DNA from: Kryptolebias marmoratus
Lineage: Eukaryota > Chordata > Actinopteri > Cyprinodontiformes > Rivulidae
Assembly: GCF_001649575.2 (NCBI RefSeq)
Contig: NC_051448.1
Location: 20,092,384-20,156,383 of the forward strand
DNA: 64,000 bases
Direction: 5' to 3'
Shown: positions 13,001 through 23,212 of the stretch, in pieces
Position numbering within the stretch: position 1 is the first letter of the stretch
How the letters are laid out: each line of letters starts with the position of its first letter
Program-made: the position numbers and the translations under genes
The notes under the pieces: model-generated
Databases searched by the model: none
The model's input: only the letters and a program-made list of their open reading frames with translations
What the model was told of the DNA's origin: nothing

Positions 13001-16000
13001 CAACACGCTCTGGCTCAGGCCTCCTCCGCTCATCTCAGCTGGGCCTCTTGTGGTTCCCCTCCAGGATCAGAGCTCCAGATCCCCGTGGCTCACAGGCCCA
13101 GGTCCAACTCCAGCTCTGGACCGGGCCCGAGCAGGCCCAGTCCGCTCAGCCAGTCGGCCCCCAGCAGCTTCTGGCAGATCCACTCTGAGCATCTTTATCA
13201 GGTGGGTCGACAGTTGAGTCTGTTTGAAGCTCAGAGCTTTTAAAGCAGGGGTTTGTGTAAAGGTTACAAACATTAATATCTTACCTGTTGTAGATGGCTC
13301 TTTGATTGATCTCATTTTGGAGAAAAACTTTAATTCTGAACAGACCAAAGTGGGTTGCTGCCATTTTGAAGCGGCTCTGGTTGTCTGAGTTTCATAGCAG
13401 TTCACGTGAACGCTGCGTTATAAACTTTTACACTGACATCAGTTTTGCATCACATCGTGATTCTACAATATTGGCAAGGGCTTAAAACGGCAGCAGCTAG
13501 CTGTAGTTCTTTGAGGAGGAAAATCAATCAAAAAACACGTGTGCGTAGTGTGAACTTGTCGACAGCGTAATGGTTTCTAAACATGAACCGATGGAACGTT
13601 TTTAAGATGGGAGTTGTTCCAAGGCGTCTGTAATTAACTTTAGCCTGGGCCCGATTTAGACTAGCCATCAGCTCATCGTTCCAGTCAGAATTAAACCTTG
13701 TTTCTCCCAACTGAGATCGTTCAAAGAGCCATCTTTAACAGGTAAGATATTAACCAGTCCCTCCAGGATTTCGCGGGCATTTTTTGTGATTGTTGCGGGC
13801 TAAAATGCCTGATTTCGCGGGGCATTTTCCTAAAAGTTGCGATGAAAAGTTACAATTTTTAAAAAAAAACAAAATCAATAAAAAACTATAACTTTTAATA
13901 TATAAACCAAAAATACTTCCTAGTTTTGTAAGATAATTACCAACAAACATTGACATTCTCAAAAGGTGCTTTATTTGAGAACTTTGATAGCTTCTAAACT
14001 GACATTCATGAGCATTTCTCCAGAAATGGTCCCTCGTCTGCAGCTCTCCTCACATGTTTTGCAGACACAAAGTGTTTGTCGATGCGTTTATGTTCTATGA
14101 TTACACTGCAGGACGAGCAAAACAGCTTCCCCCCCACCCCCCACTCTCCTGCAGCTGGGGAGGAAACTGGTTTGCTGAAATCTTTGTGGGCAAATGTGAA
14201 GCATTAGCACACGTTTTCGCTTCGGTCGCTGCTCCTGCACGCTCCCGGCATTCTGATGTTAACAGGAAGTGAGGTCACGAGTCTTCTTCGTGAGTTATTT
14301 GGGGTCATTTTGTATTCCACGCTACACAAACCCACAAAGAAGAGACTAGACTACAGAAACGGTGGCGAATCACTTTAGAAACAATAAATATTTGGTTAAA
14401 GTTGCGGGAAAGTTGCAGTGTTTTTGGCAAAGTTGCGATTTTGCGGGGTTTGCTTGATTTTGCGTTAATAGTTGCGATCGCAACATCACGAAATCCTGGA
14501 GGGTCTGGTTAACTGTTTATAAGTGCTCCACAGAACCCAACTTCCCAAAGTCTGAACTATCCCTTGAATTATCGTTGATAAACTCTTCACACCGATGTAG
14601 ATTATTTGGGAACAAAGTTTTTTCCAAGAAAAAGTAAAATAAAATGCAAATTGGATCAAAAAGTCTCACTGTGTAAGAAAACAGCCTTCCATGTAGTGAC
14701 AAAAAGGTTTAAAAAATAATATTTTAACAGACTTTTTGGTATTTCGTTAAAATCGGTACATATCTGAATCAATATTTTATGTTCGGGGGTTTGCACAACT
14801 CGCTCCTCAACACGTATCTGGGATCTGGTTAAAAAGTAAACGAGTTGCAGTTTTTTGCAGCCGCGGCGTACGGTGTTTGTGCAACACCCGTTTCTCACCC
14901 GCCTCTTGAATAAGGAGAATTTCTGCTGCTCCGTTCTGCTCCAACGGTGCTAAATAAAGCACACAGAACACACGGCGACGGTAGCTGGAGGACGCTAACT
15001 AGGTTGCACTTCCTGTGACAATGCACGGAGGGAACGCTGCGTGCAGAGCGGCTGCTGGAGTCGGCTGAAGAAGCTGAAAAGATGAGATGTTGGAGCTGAA
15101 AGAAGGAAAACACTAGACAAAAGTAGTGTGAAAGCTATGAGAAGCAAAATGCTAGCCTAAAGTAGCTAAAAGTAGCACAGGAAGACAAAAGTGGAGCGAG
15201 TCTGCTGTAGCAGATTTCAAATAAAACAATGTTTTTGAAGTTATTGAAGGGATCTCAGTGTATTTCTAGGGGAACATACTTGTAAATAAAGTTAAATATT
15301 TTGAAAAGTATAACACTCAGACTGGCCCGCAGACTTCCAGTTGACGGTTAAACGATATAATGGCTCGTTTGCGAGTGAAACCACAGCCTTTCAGTAAACA
15401 AACCGGGGGAACGTCACAAGTGATTTATTGAACTCCTGACCCTGAAGGCTGCTGATGGAGTTTGGCGCGGACCCTTTTCACATACTCGGTAAATACTGGA
15501 GTGGCAGTACTGTGACGACGGTGTTTTAGGGATTCGGGGGGTTTAAAGCAAATGGAGGGAGACAGCGCCGGACTTGTTAGCTTGAATTATTTAATCGCGG
15601 CGTGAGCGCAGATGAAAGATTTTCTCATTTTCTTTCTCTACAGAGTCGCTCCTCCGGTGCGTTAACTCTGTTTTACTGGTGCTCCGTGTTCAGGAGCCTC
15701 CTTGTTATGTGCTTGTTGTGGCGTTTCAGAGGTCCTCCTCACCCAGTCATCGCCCCCCTCCTCCTCCTCCTCCTCCTCCTCCTGCTCTGAGCAGACAATG
15801 AGCTCCAGAGTTGTTTATGCATCACAGAGCAGCACATTTCACCGGTGACCTGCATTTACCCCGAACCGCCGGGCCTGTAAATGGATGCTTTGTGACAGTG
15901 AGCGAGAGCAAGCTGTCGGCCCGTCGGCTCTCTCTCCCTCTCTCTCTCTCTCTGGCAGACACACACGCGCCCCCTCGTTTGCTTTCGGGACGTTTTAAAA

Positions 16001-19000
16001 CTTCCAGACTTTGCATGAACGGGAGAATCCGTCTTGAATTTTCTCACGGAGACGAACTCCGTCGATTGAGCTGTGATCCAGCCCCTGGTGGAGCATGGTG
16101 TGTGTGTGTCAACACACAGTGTTGCACGTTTTCTCCACACAGCCTGCCAGGGGTCAAAGCAACGAACGCCTCATCACGTCGTCTTTTACAGCCGGTCCCT
16201 GCTTTTTCGCTGGAAACGCACGGGCCTTGCTTGTTCGGCGAGCTGATTGCTGCACAGCGAGGGAGAAAAATGGGGCAGAGGGAATGGGTGCAACCACACA
16301 GGAAATGATCATTAAAAGTGTGACATTTCACTTGTTTGCTACAGCGGGCGGGCGGGCGGGCGGGCGGAATAACAAGTCTGAGGCGGGTTATTTTGGAGCA
16401 GTTTGGCGAACGCGGAGGAGACTAGCTCTTGTTTGAGGTTTCGGGATTTCAGTGTTGAGCTTTGGCTGCTGAAAGCCGGCTCCCATGAGCAGGAAACAGG
16501 CAGCAGCCAGCCGTGATGGAGTTTTTTTCTCCTGTATAGTGTTAGCTCAGTTTCTAACTAACTCAGTCCATGGATCACTGTATTGTAATGTGAAATGTGC
16601 TCTGCCTAACAGAGACATCATCAGTTTTGTAACCTTTCCAAAGCATTTTAGAGCACAAATTTAGCATCCAGCTGGAATATCGAGATATAAAACTGCACTT
16701 CAGAAGTTTTCTGTCAGGTTAGTGGGTGGGGTTGGTATAGTTTGAACCCAAATGCAGGCAGACATGGAGCTCCGAAAGAAAAACTACATTTATTTAAATA
16801 ACAAAACAAAAAGGCTGACGTGGCAGCAACAGAAGCTAAACAACAAAAACCTACTAAGTCCAGATTTGCGAGGAACACGAGGAAAGCCGGACAGCACATG
16901 AGGGTGACAGTGAAGCAGTGAGGAAGTGAGGAAGATGAGCAGGTTTTAAAGGCTGAGGAAGTGGAAACAGGTGACTGATTGGCAACAAGGGACAGGTAAT
17001 GAGCAGAAGACAAGTGAATGATGACAGGAACACAAAAGGGACAAGGAGCATAAAACCTACACAAAGACTTACAACAACAAACCTAAACATGAGGACAACC
17101 AAACAACAAAATAAAAGGAACAACAAACCCAATACAAAATATTAAACCTAGAGATACCCAAATCCTGACACTTTCAGGCTTTTTATAGGTTTTAATCTAA
17201 GAAAAAAAGGTCATTTTTTTGTGTCCGCACTGCAGGAGTTCCTGTCAGTCGTAGTTTCTAAAGCTTTAATTCTAGTCAGTTTACTTTTACAGCACCAACT
17301 CACAACAAAAATCATCTTAGGGAAGCAATGAGTCCAAATCATGCCCTCAAGTCAGGCACTTTCACAACGTGAGGAGTAATAACTGTATGGGGGGTGGATT
17401 TTTCTAGATGAAGAATGCTGACGAGTTGAATGGATAAACACATCAGAACCTTAAAAAAAAAAAAAAATTGTAGAAAATATTTACCATAAAAAAGACGGAG
17501 CTATCCTATAAGAAACCAGATTAAATCCATCAATCTGTTTTCAATCTCTTCGCCGTTTGTGGAGAGAAGCCCCACGACACTCCGAGGTGTTCCCAGGCCA
17601 GACAGGATATAGAATCCCTCCGCTGAGCTCTGGGTTCCCAAATCTCCCCAAAAACACCTTCTAGGAGAGGCGATCGGGAGGCATCCCAAACCACCTCTGT
17701 TGACTCCTTTTGATGCGAACGAAAAGCGGCTCCTCACCCGATCTGTAAGGCCGAGCCCGGCCACCTGACAGAGGAAGCTCATCTCAGCCCTCTTTGTATC
17801 CGGGATGTTGTTCTTTGCTCATGATTCATACCTCCATGACCATACGTGAGGGCTGGACCGTAGACGGCTTAGTTGAACCTATCATGCAACTGAAGAATCA
17901 GGATATAATTTGGACATGTCCACCAACCGTTGGATGGCTGTCTTTGTCAATTGCACTTTGACATTACTGTTTGCAGTGCCAATACAACCAGAGAATAAAA
18001 ACTTCAAAACGGTGTTTAGGATTATCGGAGCATCTTTTAGGTCCCACGACCTTTGAGAGCCACTGAAACTGTTCGCTTAGTAGTTGGTTAAACCAATTTT
18101 ACCCTCCTTGGTGAAAAAGAAGCTGAGCCGAACGCTCTTGATTTACTAATGCGAGAAAAATGTTTCTAAACTGGAAAAAATTGGACCGTTCCCTCTGGGT
18201 CGGGGATGAGTCTTTGCCTCGACTGGAGGAGTTCAGATATCTAGGAGTCCTGTTCACGAGTGATGGCAGGAAGGAGCGGGAGATAGGTCAACGGATCGGG
18301 GCCCCGTCTGCAGTGAAGATTGAGCTGCTCCAGTCTGTTGGGGCGAGGAAGAAGACGCTGAGCCACAAACAGCAAAGCACATTTACCAATCACCAATAGT
18401 CATGAGATATGGATCATGATCCAGAACAGAAGCTTCCTCTGTAAGGTGGCCAGGATCAGTGGGGAAGATGGGATGAGTAGCTCCGTCCGAGCCGCTGCTC
18501 AGCTGAGGTGGATCAGGCATCTTCTGAGGACACCTCACAGCGCAACGCTCACCTTCCTCCTGGATCCTGATTGGTCTTTCAGCCGCTGTCACAGAACCAA
18601 CATTTCCCACAGCACGCCTGCGAGGACAGTCGAGTTATGAGACGACGCTTCCTGCATAAACACTTAGGCCTCTGAGTTAGTGGATCGAATGTTTCCGTTG
18701 AAGTGTTAGACTGGAAGAAAGGATGTAGCATTACCTCAGGGAGGTCAATTAAAAACAGGCCCCACTACAGTTGAGCTGTCAAAACACAACATACGGTAGC
18801 TTTCTGCACGCTGGTGAACAGTTACACACCGTAGCTAGCCGAAGATGCTAACATCCAACAGTTTCATGAAGTTTTTCTGCCTATAAATGGTTAAACTCAA
18901 AACCTTTTCTGTTCCTACATGTAGCAGGTCATTATTCAGTTTAAGGTTCTGCTAAAGTGATAAGTTGTTGTTGTTTTTTTCCAGGCCTGTGGTCCTGTCC

Positions 19001-19911
19001 AGGTGTCTGTGGCCACCAGAAGCCCCTGCAGTCAGGGTTGGACCCCCGCCACCTCCATGCCAGGCCACAGCAACTCTCAGGTGGGTCTATTTGTTGGTGA
19101 ACGTTCCCAGTCAAGGTGTGGGGGAATAATCCCAGATGGTTTAAACAAGGGCAGCTGGGCTTTTCCAAACCTTTAGGCTATAGTGAGCTGATCCAGATTG
19201 TTTGGTTCCCCCCATTTAAAGGTCCGAACACTGAGCTGCATACACAACCCCACTCAGTGTTTGGCTGTTTTGTCCGTTACATAAACCAGTTTTTGTCTAA
19301 GAGTGTCGTTGGGGTTGACGTTCACTGGAATGATGTGTTTTAGAAACTCCTGCTACAACCGGAGCAACAAGGTTTTGGTGCCGGTCGTCCTTCTTTGTTT
19401 GATGCCGCGAATTTCATATTCCTTTAGTCGTGTTCAAAATGTTCCCTGGCTCACCCACTAAAGTGTGTTTGTATTTCAAATACCACTTCATACACGCAGA
19501 GAATACAAGACACTGTATTAGAGATGTCTAGATAATTAAAGGCATTTTCAACTAGACGTTTGTATCCTCAGATGGCGAAACCTCGCTGCCGCTCCGTCAG
19601 CGTCGGGGAACAGTGGCTCCAACAGAACCGACTGCAGCCAATGGCGGCGTCACCTTCCCGCACTCACTGCTCCTTCAGGTATTCAGACCTTCGTCTGACA
19701 CGGGGAGGGGGTAAAAAACAAACAGAAGTTCTTCGTCTAAAATGAGCCTTTGTTTTAAAAAAACCCACTGATTACAAAAAAACGTCTCTTGTTTTGTAGG
19801 AAGGCGCGTGGAGAAGCCAAAAAGTGTCGCAAGGTGTACGGAGTGGAGCGCAAGGATCAGTGGTGCACGGCCTGCCGCTGGAAAAAGGCCTGCCAGCGCT
19901 TCCCCGACTAG
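3871..19911 (+). CDS. znf395: Zinc finger protein 395 (ZNF395/SLC2A4RG/ZNF704 family), nine coding exons
   Basis: DNA-binding transcription factor of the nucleus/cytoplasm-shuttling ZNF395 (PBF/HDBP2) family. Exons read here: 3871-4005, 5730-5857, 5969-6081, about 8344-8597, 9534-9634, 12769-13201, 18985-19080, 19572-19678, 19800-19911. All junctions have GT-AG borders, phases agree, and the sum is 1479 nt (492 aa plus stop), close to the roughly 510 aa of mammalian ZNF395. Landmarks in order: the family block [20 protein letters not shown] (exon 3), an acidic Ser-rich segment with SSGYWSW (exon 4), a C2H2 finger CxxxxC-x12-HxxxxH (exon 5), EEDFYYT then a Pro-alternating run (exon 6), an RCRSVS motif (exon 8) and a C-clamp [20 protein letters not shown] (exon 9). 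The DQW in the C-clamp and the pnoc neighbour favour ZNF395 over SLC2A4RG or ZNF704; teleost a/b paralog unresolved. The first exon is the least certain: it matches family N termini poorly, and no exon for the Tudor-like N-terminal domain of human ZNF395 was found. Confidence 0.85.
4408..5612. mobile_element. Palindromic MITE family, copy with both ends (tentative)
   Basis: The left end (taatgtctcacctgttgccgatagctctt) and right end (ttcaaagagctatccacaacaggtaagatatt, near 5560-5592) are inverted relative to each other and match the ends of the copy at 13248. Internal landmarks ctagccgttagctcgtcagtc are shared with the other copies. Whether the 1.2 kb between them is a single insertion is uncertain. 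Confidence 0.5.
5730..5857 (+). CDS. znf395: znf395 coding exon 2
   Basis: The acceptor follows a pyrimidine tract (tgttccttcctccctgctgaag|gtg). The donor is gtacag|gtgaga at 5857/5858, phase 2. It encodes [20 protein letters not shown] and a Pro/Ala-rich tail, and joins in frame to the certain exon at 5969 across a 111-bp intron. That intron contains a 29-bp tandem duplication. Confidence 0.65.
5898..5956 (+). repeat. 29-bp tandem duplication in a short znf395 intron
   Basis: Two near-identical units, ctcgagtgaga[tc/ac]t[g/a]aggatgcttctttg, side by side. They fill about half of the 111-bp intron between exons 2 and 3. Confidence 0.85.
5969..6081 (+). CDS. znf395: znf395 coding exon 3 ([15 protein letters not shown] block)
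   Basis: Acceptor cctctgcag|ct, donor ccag|gtctga, phase 2 to phase 1. It encodes the most conserved family block, [20 protein letters not shown] followed by VQSPP, nearly identical to human ZNF395. The leucine/methionine-rich helix is the region of the human protein linked to nuclear export. Confidence 0.92.
6779..7165 (-). pseudogene. Tc1-like transposase fragment
   Basis: C-terminal third of a Tc1 transposase: the conserved GG-x-MLWGCF and LEWxSQxPDxxP blocks are recognisable. The D-containing QQDNDPKH block between them is missing and poly-Lys from a T run replaces the end. Clearly non-functional. Confidence 0.8.
7201..7414. mobile_element. hAT-like MITE with perfect 8-bp target duplication
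   Basis: Starts CAGGGGTATCCAGTCCTGGTCC and ends GGACCAGGATTGGAGACCACTG (inverted). It has an internal hairpin around acacctgattcaaatcaggtgtgt. Flanked by GACTAGAG at 7193-7200 and again at 7415-7422. Inserted inside the older Tc1-like element. Confidence 0.93.
8344..8597 (+). CDS. znf395: znf395 coding exon 4 (acidic, Ser-rich, SSGYWSW)
   Basis: The donor aaag|gtacgc at 8597/8598 is clear. The acceptor is taken as taacgcag at 8343; alternatives at 8322 and 8346 keep the same frame. It encodes a Ser/Gly-rich stretch with [18 protein letters not shown], also seen in ZNF704, then an acidic segment ending AKKPK, which may contribute to nuclear import just before the zinc finger. Confidence 0.85.
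9534..9634 (+). CDS. znf395: znf395 coding exon 5 (C2H2 zinc finger)
   Basis: Acceptor ctccctcccacag|agc, donor ctggg|gtgagc, phase 0 to 2. It encodes the single finger [12 protein letters not shown]...[12 protein letters not shown] with Cys-x4-Cys and His-x4-His ligands all present. The short linker before it (SSVRSV) replaces the RKRKNS basic segment of human paralogs. Confidence 0.94.
10472..11074. repeat. Large foldback (inverted repeat) element
   Basis: The outer arms 10472-10545 and 11003-11074 are reverse complements (gaatccgtgtatggttcgtt... versus ...aacgaaccatacacggattc). An inner pair, 10558-10583 (gttaccagtaggtggcggta...) and 10784-10809, is also inverted. The two arms give matching peptides on opposite strands, which explains the open frames here. 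Intron of znf395; no transposase. Confidence 0.85.
11384..11955. mobile_element. Palindromic MITE family, degraded copy
   Basis: The left end (ggtatgaacgggtaa...acccgttgcaaatagctctttg, then gacgagctaacggctagtc) and right-side landmark (actagccattagctcataagtccag) match the family at 13248. The right terminus is eroded. Confidence 0.5.
12010..12156 (+). repeat. Dispersed repeat family, second copy
   Basis: Same ordered blocks as 3361-3584, in the intron before znf395 exon 6. Shorter because of internal deletions. Confidence 0.65.
12769..13201 (+). CDS. znf395: znf395 coding exon 6 (EEDFYYT plus Pro-Ala/Gly-Pro expansion)
   Basis: Acceptor acacacag|cag, donor tatcag|gtgggt, phase 2 to 0. It starts [14 protein letters not shown], conserved in all three paralogs. 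A run of about 54 residues follows with Pro at nearly every second position, alternating with Ala or Gly and coded by a 6-bp cctggc/ccaggt minisatellite (about 12847-13000). It ends with [19 protein letters not shown], matching the SAPGSFWHIQADHAYQ region of human ZNF395. Long antisense open frames here are only shadows of the repeat. Confidence 0.9.
13248..14545. mobile_element. Palindromic MITE, interrupted by a nested TTAA element
   Basis: Left end 13250-13310 (...attaatatcttacctgttgtagatggctctttgat) and right end about 13700-13753 (gttcaaagagccatctttaacaggtaagatatta) are long inverted repeats. The right end resumes after the nested insertion (14513 on: ctgtttataagtgctccacagaa), as comparison with 22200-22250 and 48715-48770 shows. 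Other copies or pieces: 4408-5612, 11384-11955, 21515-22255, 48485-48775, 45125-45190, 265-330. Confidence 0.8.
13754..14508. mobile_element. TTAA-flanked non-autonomous transposon (piggyBac/Kolobok-like), copy 1
   Basis: Ends CAGTCCCTCCAGGATTTCG and inverted CGAAATCCTGGAGGGTCTGG, bordered on both sides by TTAA (13750-13753, 14509-14512). It contains a 14-bp palindrome gttgcgatcgcaac near the right end and many ttgcggg/gcggggttt words. No transposase. It sits inside the MITE of 13248. Confidence 0.85.
15756..15783 (+). repeat. (CTC)n microsatellite
   Basis: Nine CTC units in the large znf395 intron. Confidence 0.9.
16345..16367 (+). repeat. (GGGC)n microsatellite
   Basis: Five to six GGGC units. 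Confidence 0.9.
16712..17170 (-). mobile_element. Probable solo LTR
   Basis: The block starts TGTCAGG and ends CCTGACA, the inverted termini of an LTR. Flanks ttttc (16707-16711) and ctttc (17171-17175) resemble a 5-bp target duplication with one change. On the - strand it carries T-rich text and an ATTTAAATAAATG region that could hold the polyA signal. No internal coding region; the hydrophobic open frames on it are not genes. Confidence 0.65.
17500..17890 (-). mobile_element. Non-LTR retrotransposon (LINE) 3' ORF fragment
   Basis: The - strand translation contains [16 protein letters not shown] and decayed matches to the conserved C-terminal segment of a common fish LINE polyprotein. A related fragment lies at 39835-40250, where the same text order is readable (gagctcctcaccagatctctaagg, tgagcatgggtgagggt). 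Confidence 0.6.
18160..18640 (+). mobile_element. LINE reverse-transcriptase fragment
   Basis: 18202-18330 encodes [20 protein letters not shown] then [13 protein letters not shown], the thumb/connection segment of fish LINE reverse transcriptases. 18425-18540 continues with [13 protein letters not shown] and [11 protein letters not shown] in shifted frames. Orientation is opposite to the fragment at 17500. Confidence 0.75.
18985..19080 (+). CDS. znf395: znf395 coding exon 7
   Basis: Acceptor tttttttccag|gcc, donor tctcag|gtgggt. The 32 codons are phase 0 on both sides. It encodes [20 protein letters not shown] and on, aligning with the ALPSFQIPVSPHIYTSVSW segment of human ZNF395. It sits beyond a 5.8-kb intron full of transposon debris. 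Confidence 0.82.
19572..19678 (+). CDS. znf395: znf395 coding exon 8 (RCRSVS motif)
   Basis: Acceptor tatcctcag|atg, donor cttcag|gtattc, phase 0 to 2. It contains [12 protein letters not shown], the counterpart of RSRSLSF in human ZNF395, reported as an Akt-phosphorylated 14-3-3 binding site. The R-x-R-S-x-S spacing is kept, so the regulation may be shared (inference). Confidence 0.85.
19800..19911 (+). CDS. znf395: znf395 last coding exon (C-clamp)
   Basis: Acceptor gttttgtag|g, stop TAG at 19909. It encodes [20 protein letters not shown] then [15 protein letters not shown]. Four cysteines in the order C-x12-C-x2-C-x5-C form the C-clamp DNA-binding motif, the signature of the HDBP/ZNF395 family. 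Confidence 0.96.
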
Positions 19912-20090
19912 CGGACGAATGAGTGTGAAACAGACTTTTATGAGAGGAAAGCGTAAGAATCAGAATCAGAATCAGGGCTCGAGAGCCATGAAGAAAAACA
20001 ACTTGTTTTACATGTTTTCCTTTTTTTATTACTATTCTGTTCTACGTTTTTATCCTTAAAGGAATGCAAATAAACTTTTTGTGTATCTTT
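19912..20090 (+). other. znf395: znf395 3'UTR and polyA signal
   Basis: A short 3'UTR follows the TAG. A canonical AATAAA lies at 20069-20074, followed by a T/GT-rich stretch (ctttttgtgtatctttg) typical of a cleavage-site downstream element. Confidence 0.7.
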
Positions 20091-21119
20091 GCATCTTGAT
20101 CCTGAGAACTGAAGTCTTGGATGGTGCTGTTGACTGACTCTGACCATGTGACGTGCTGAAACCCTCTTTTTTTTTAATCCAAACGTCAGATTTCTGCCCC
20201 TGTAGCTCCACTGTTGTATTAGACAGCTACTCCGCTGTTTCCTTTCTTCCAGTCTTCTCTTCCAGTGGTCTCACAGTGGTTATGATGTACATTATATTGT
20301 GTGCTTTCATTACATACAAGTATTTTATACCTTTTTGTTGTTTGTTTGTTTTTTTTAATCGTCTTGTTTAACCCGCATATTGGGCAGATTGATTTTTTTT
20401 TTCTTATTTTTAAATGTTTTTTGGCACTTTCTCGGACTCGTATCACACACGAATAAGCTACATTTGGTTTGACTCAACCAAGTTCCTTCCACAACGCCGA
20501 TTTCCTTCCTGCCCGTGTGTCGGCGCACAACCAGTGTTAAATATTCGTGACGGTTTGGAACCATGGCGGCGGGGGGGGACCAGCGCGAGCCGCGTATCTC
20601 ACTGGGCTGGCGACAGGCGACAGGCGGCAGGCGCGGGAGTTCTCGGAACGTCTCCAAACGTTCGTTCAGCTCCGTGTCGCCGCCTCGAACCCTTCTCGGT
20701 TTAGTTTTTAATGAGACACAAAGTGTGAGACATTGACTTCGGGAGACATTGATTTGATTTGGAGACACAAGAGAATAAATTGCAATCAACCCGAGACATA
20801 ATTAAGACACAGTTACATACGCACGTAAACGTATCGTCCGAGTGAAAGTTTGCGTACTCTTTTTGCAGTTTTGTCTCCGTCTAGTCGCCGGCACTCCCAG
20901 TGGGATACGGGCTGCAGTGGAACGTGTTTGTATTAAAGGAAATATATTGTCAAACACAAATAATAAATAATAAAAAAAAAAGCACTGAGAATTTCAAGGT
21001 GTTTTGTCTTTCCTGTTGCACGTCAGTCCACCAGAGGAATAGCAAACTCTTTTATTTTTTTGAGCTTTTTACACGTTTCGTCCGAGGACTCGTAACATGT
21101 CAAATACTGGGGGGGGGGG

Positions 21120-21361
21120 NNNNNNNNNNNNNNNNNNNNNNNNNNNNNNNNNNNNNNNNNNNNNNNNNNNNNNNNNNNNNNNNNNNNNNNNNNNNNNNNN
21201 NNNNNNNNNNNNNNNNNNNNNNNNNNNNNNNNNNNNNNNNNNNNNNNNNNNNNNNNNNNNNNNNNNNNNNNNNNNNNNNNNNNNNNNNNNNNNNNNNNNN
21301 NNNNNNNNNNNNNNNNNNNNNNNNNNNNNNNNNNNNNNNNNNNNNNNNNNNNNNNNNNNNN
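21120..21361. other. Assembly gap (N run)
   Basis: 242 unresolved bases directly after a run of ten G, between the two convergent genes. Open frames running through it are artefacts. Confidence 1.
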
Positions 21362-21514
21362 CATCATTTTAACGTGTAGTCTGGTGCGTGGCAACAAAGC
21401 CAAGAAATTTGAAATCTGTTTATTTAATGAGAGAGGGAACTTCTTCTGTTTGATTTTAAACCGCTTCTGAGCAGAGCGGATAAAAACGCTGGAGAAAAGT
21501 GAGAAAACGAGTCC

Positions 21515-22255
21515 TGATTCTTGACATTTCTGTGTAAAAGGTTACGAACGATTCGCCCCTATAATGGCCTCTGTGAACGACCTCAGTTTGGAGACACGGT
21601 TTATTTCGGCGCAGCTAAACAAGCTAACGGCTAGTCTGTGCTCAGCCGAGGCCAGAGTTGATTGCTGACGCCTTTTAACATGTCCGGTTCATGCAGACAC
21701 GTTCACAGAACTTTAAACACATCAACATTTCCATAAAATTCAGTGGTTTGTTGAAAACTTGAATAACGATGCAGTGGGATGAATAAAAGCATTCCAATAA
21801 ATGTAAATGAAACTTTGAAGATTAGAGTCGTTTTAAGACAGTAATTTGTTTTGTTACTGGTTGACGAGCTAACGGCTAGTCTGAGCAGGCTCGCCTCCAA
21901 ATGAAATTGCTTCCGCCTTAAAATAACTCTAGACTTTTAAAGTTTGATAGCAGTTCAGGCAAATGTTATTGTTTTTAATCTTTACATCAATGCCAATTTG
22001 TCAGCACACGTATCCCCAGGCTGAGGTGCTACTGCTAGCTGCTGCTTCCAGACGTGTTTACAAATAACCCCAAGTTTTGCGACATTATTAGGGGCGTAAA
22101 GGTAAAAAAAAATACCATCTGCGTGAAATGCTGTTCCCACACGGAGTGTTAGTTCGTCAGTCTGATCAGAATTAAACTCTATGTCTTGCTGTCTGCGACG
22201 GGTAAGATATTCACTGTTCATAACCTTTCCACAGAATCCAATTTCAAACTTATAG
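21515..22255. mobile_element. Palindromic MITE family, full-length-looking copy
   Basis: Left end 21520-21605 and right end 22140-22250 are inverted relatives of the ends at 13248. The internal words gagctaacggctagtc and gtgctactgctagctgctgc are shared with other copies. No transposase. Confidence 0.65.
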
Positions 22256-23212
22256 TTTTTTGAATAAGTTTTGATTTATTCTTTAAAAGATATCGTTGTC
22301 ACCATCAGATTGGCACAAAAAGGAATTACTGTGTCAAAAAACAAAAACCAGACTGTACTGTTGCGTTTCTTTTCTTTATGTACGGTGCTGAGAATATTCT
22401 TCTGCAAGTTTTGTCATTTTCAACTCATTTAAAATGACCCTAACATTAGAATCACATGGAACAAAACGGATCTCTTCCTAAAAAGGCTGGAGGGTTTTAT
22501 TTTCCCGCTACAGAGCACGAGAGGGCAGTGTTGTTCCTCTCTGAGCAGCCTGCCACCCGGCTGCTCACATCCGCAGGAAGAATCTGATCAGTTCCGAGGT
22601 TTGGGTGGAAAATTTCCACGTATTGCACAAAATCCAAAACGTGACACAAAAATAAGTAGCAGTGCTCTGATTTCGTCAGCCCGAACGAACGGGGCTTTCT
22701 GCAGCAGTTTTGTCGAGTTTCTAAAGTTCAGAAAAGCAATTTTATCTCTATTGTGTTAAATTAATTAAATTTCTTAGGCAGAAAATTAGAGCCTTATACC
22801 AGTAATTAACAGTTTGTGCTTCAGTGGGCTCACAGTCCAACCTTATTTATATCTAATTGAACTATCTGAGAAACACAGACTTGGTCCCTTTTTTTTAAAT
22901 TTTAATTACTTGTATCTGCTCTGACATTTGGCTCAAGTAAATAAATAGATAAGCTTAGCGCCAAGCCTACAAATGCCTGCTTTAAAGGTAAAAACCTCTT
23001 ACAAAGATAAGCTTATTCCCATCCATCCTACAGAGTGCAAAAAAAACAACAACAACTTGTGTCCCATTCACACACAGATGAAAGTGCATTCGACGTGGTT
23101 CCCACCCCCAAAGTCTGAAAAACGTTCCAGTCAACCAGATTCCCAAGGTCGTTTGGCTCAATTTTATTACACCAACACACAAAAATATATCCAGTAGCAC
23201 TTCTCTAATTCG

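Larger units (their letters stand above)
20091..23212. other. Intergenic region between znf395 and pnoc 3' ends
   Basis: 20500-20700 is a CG-rich patch with repeats of gcgacaggcg. The gap lies at 21120-21361. 21515-22255 is a copy of the palindromic MITE (left end tgtgtaaaaggttacgaacga, right end gacgggtaagatattcactgttcataacctttcc). The rest is AT-rich with no exon that I can support. Confidence 0.5.

Noticed and set aside
12695..13033. Trp-Thr/Trp-Ser repeat protein on the - strand
   Set aside because: Antisense of the Pro-alternating run in znf395 exon 6.
16714..17132. Hydrophobic Cys/Phe/Leu-rich frames suggesting a membrane protein
   Set aside because: They cover the solo LTR exactly and arise from its T-rich - strand.
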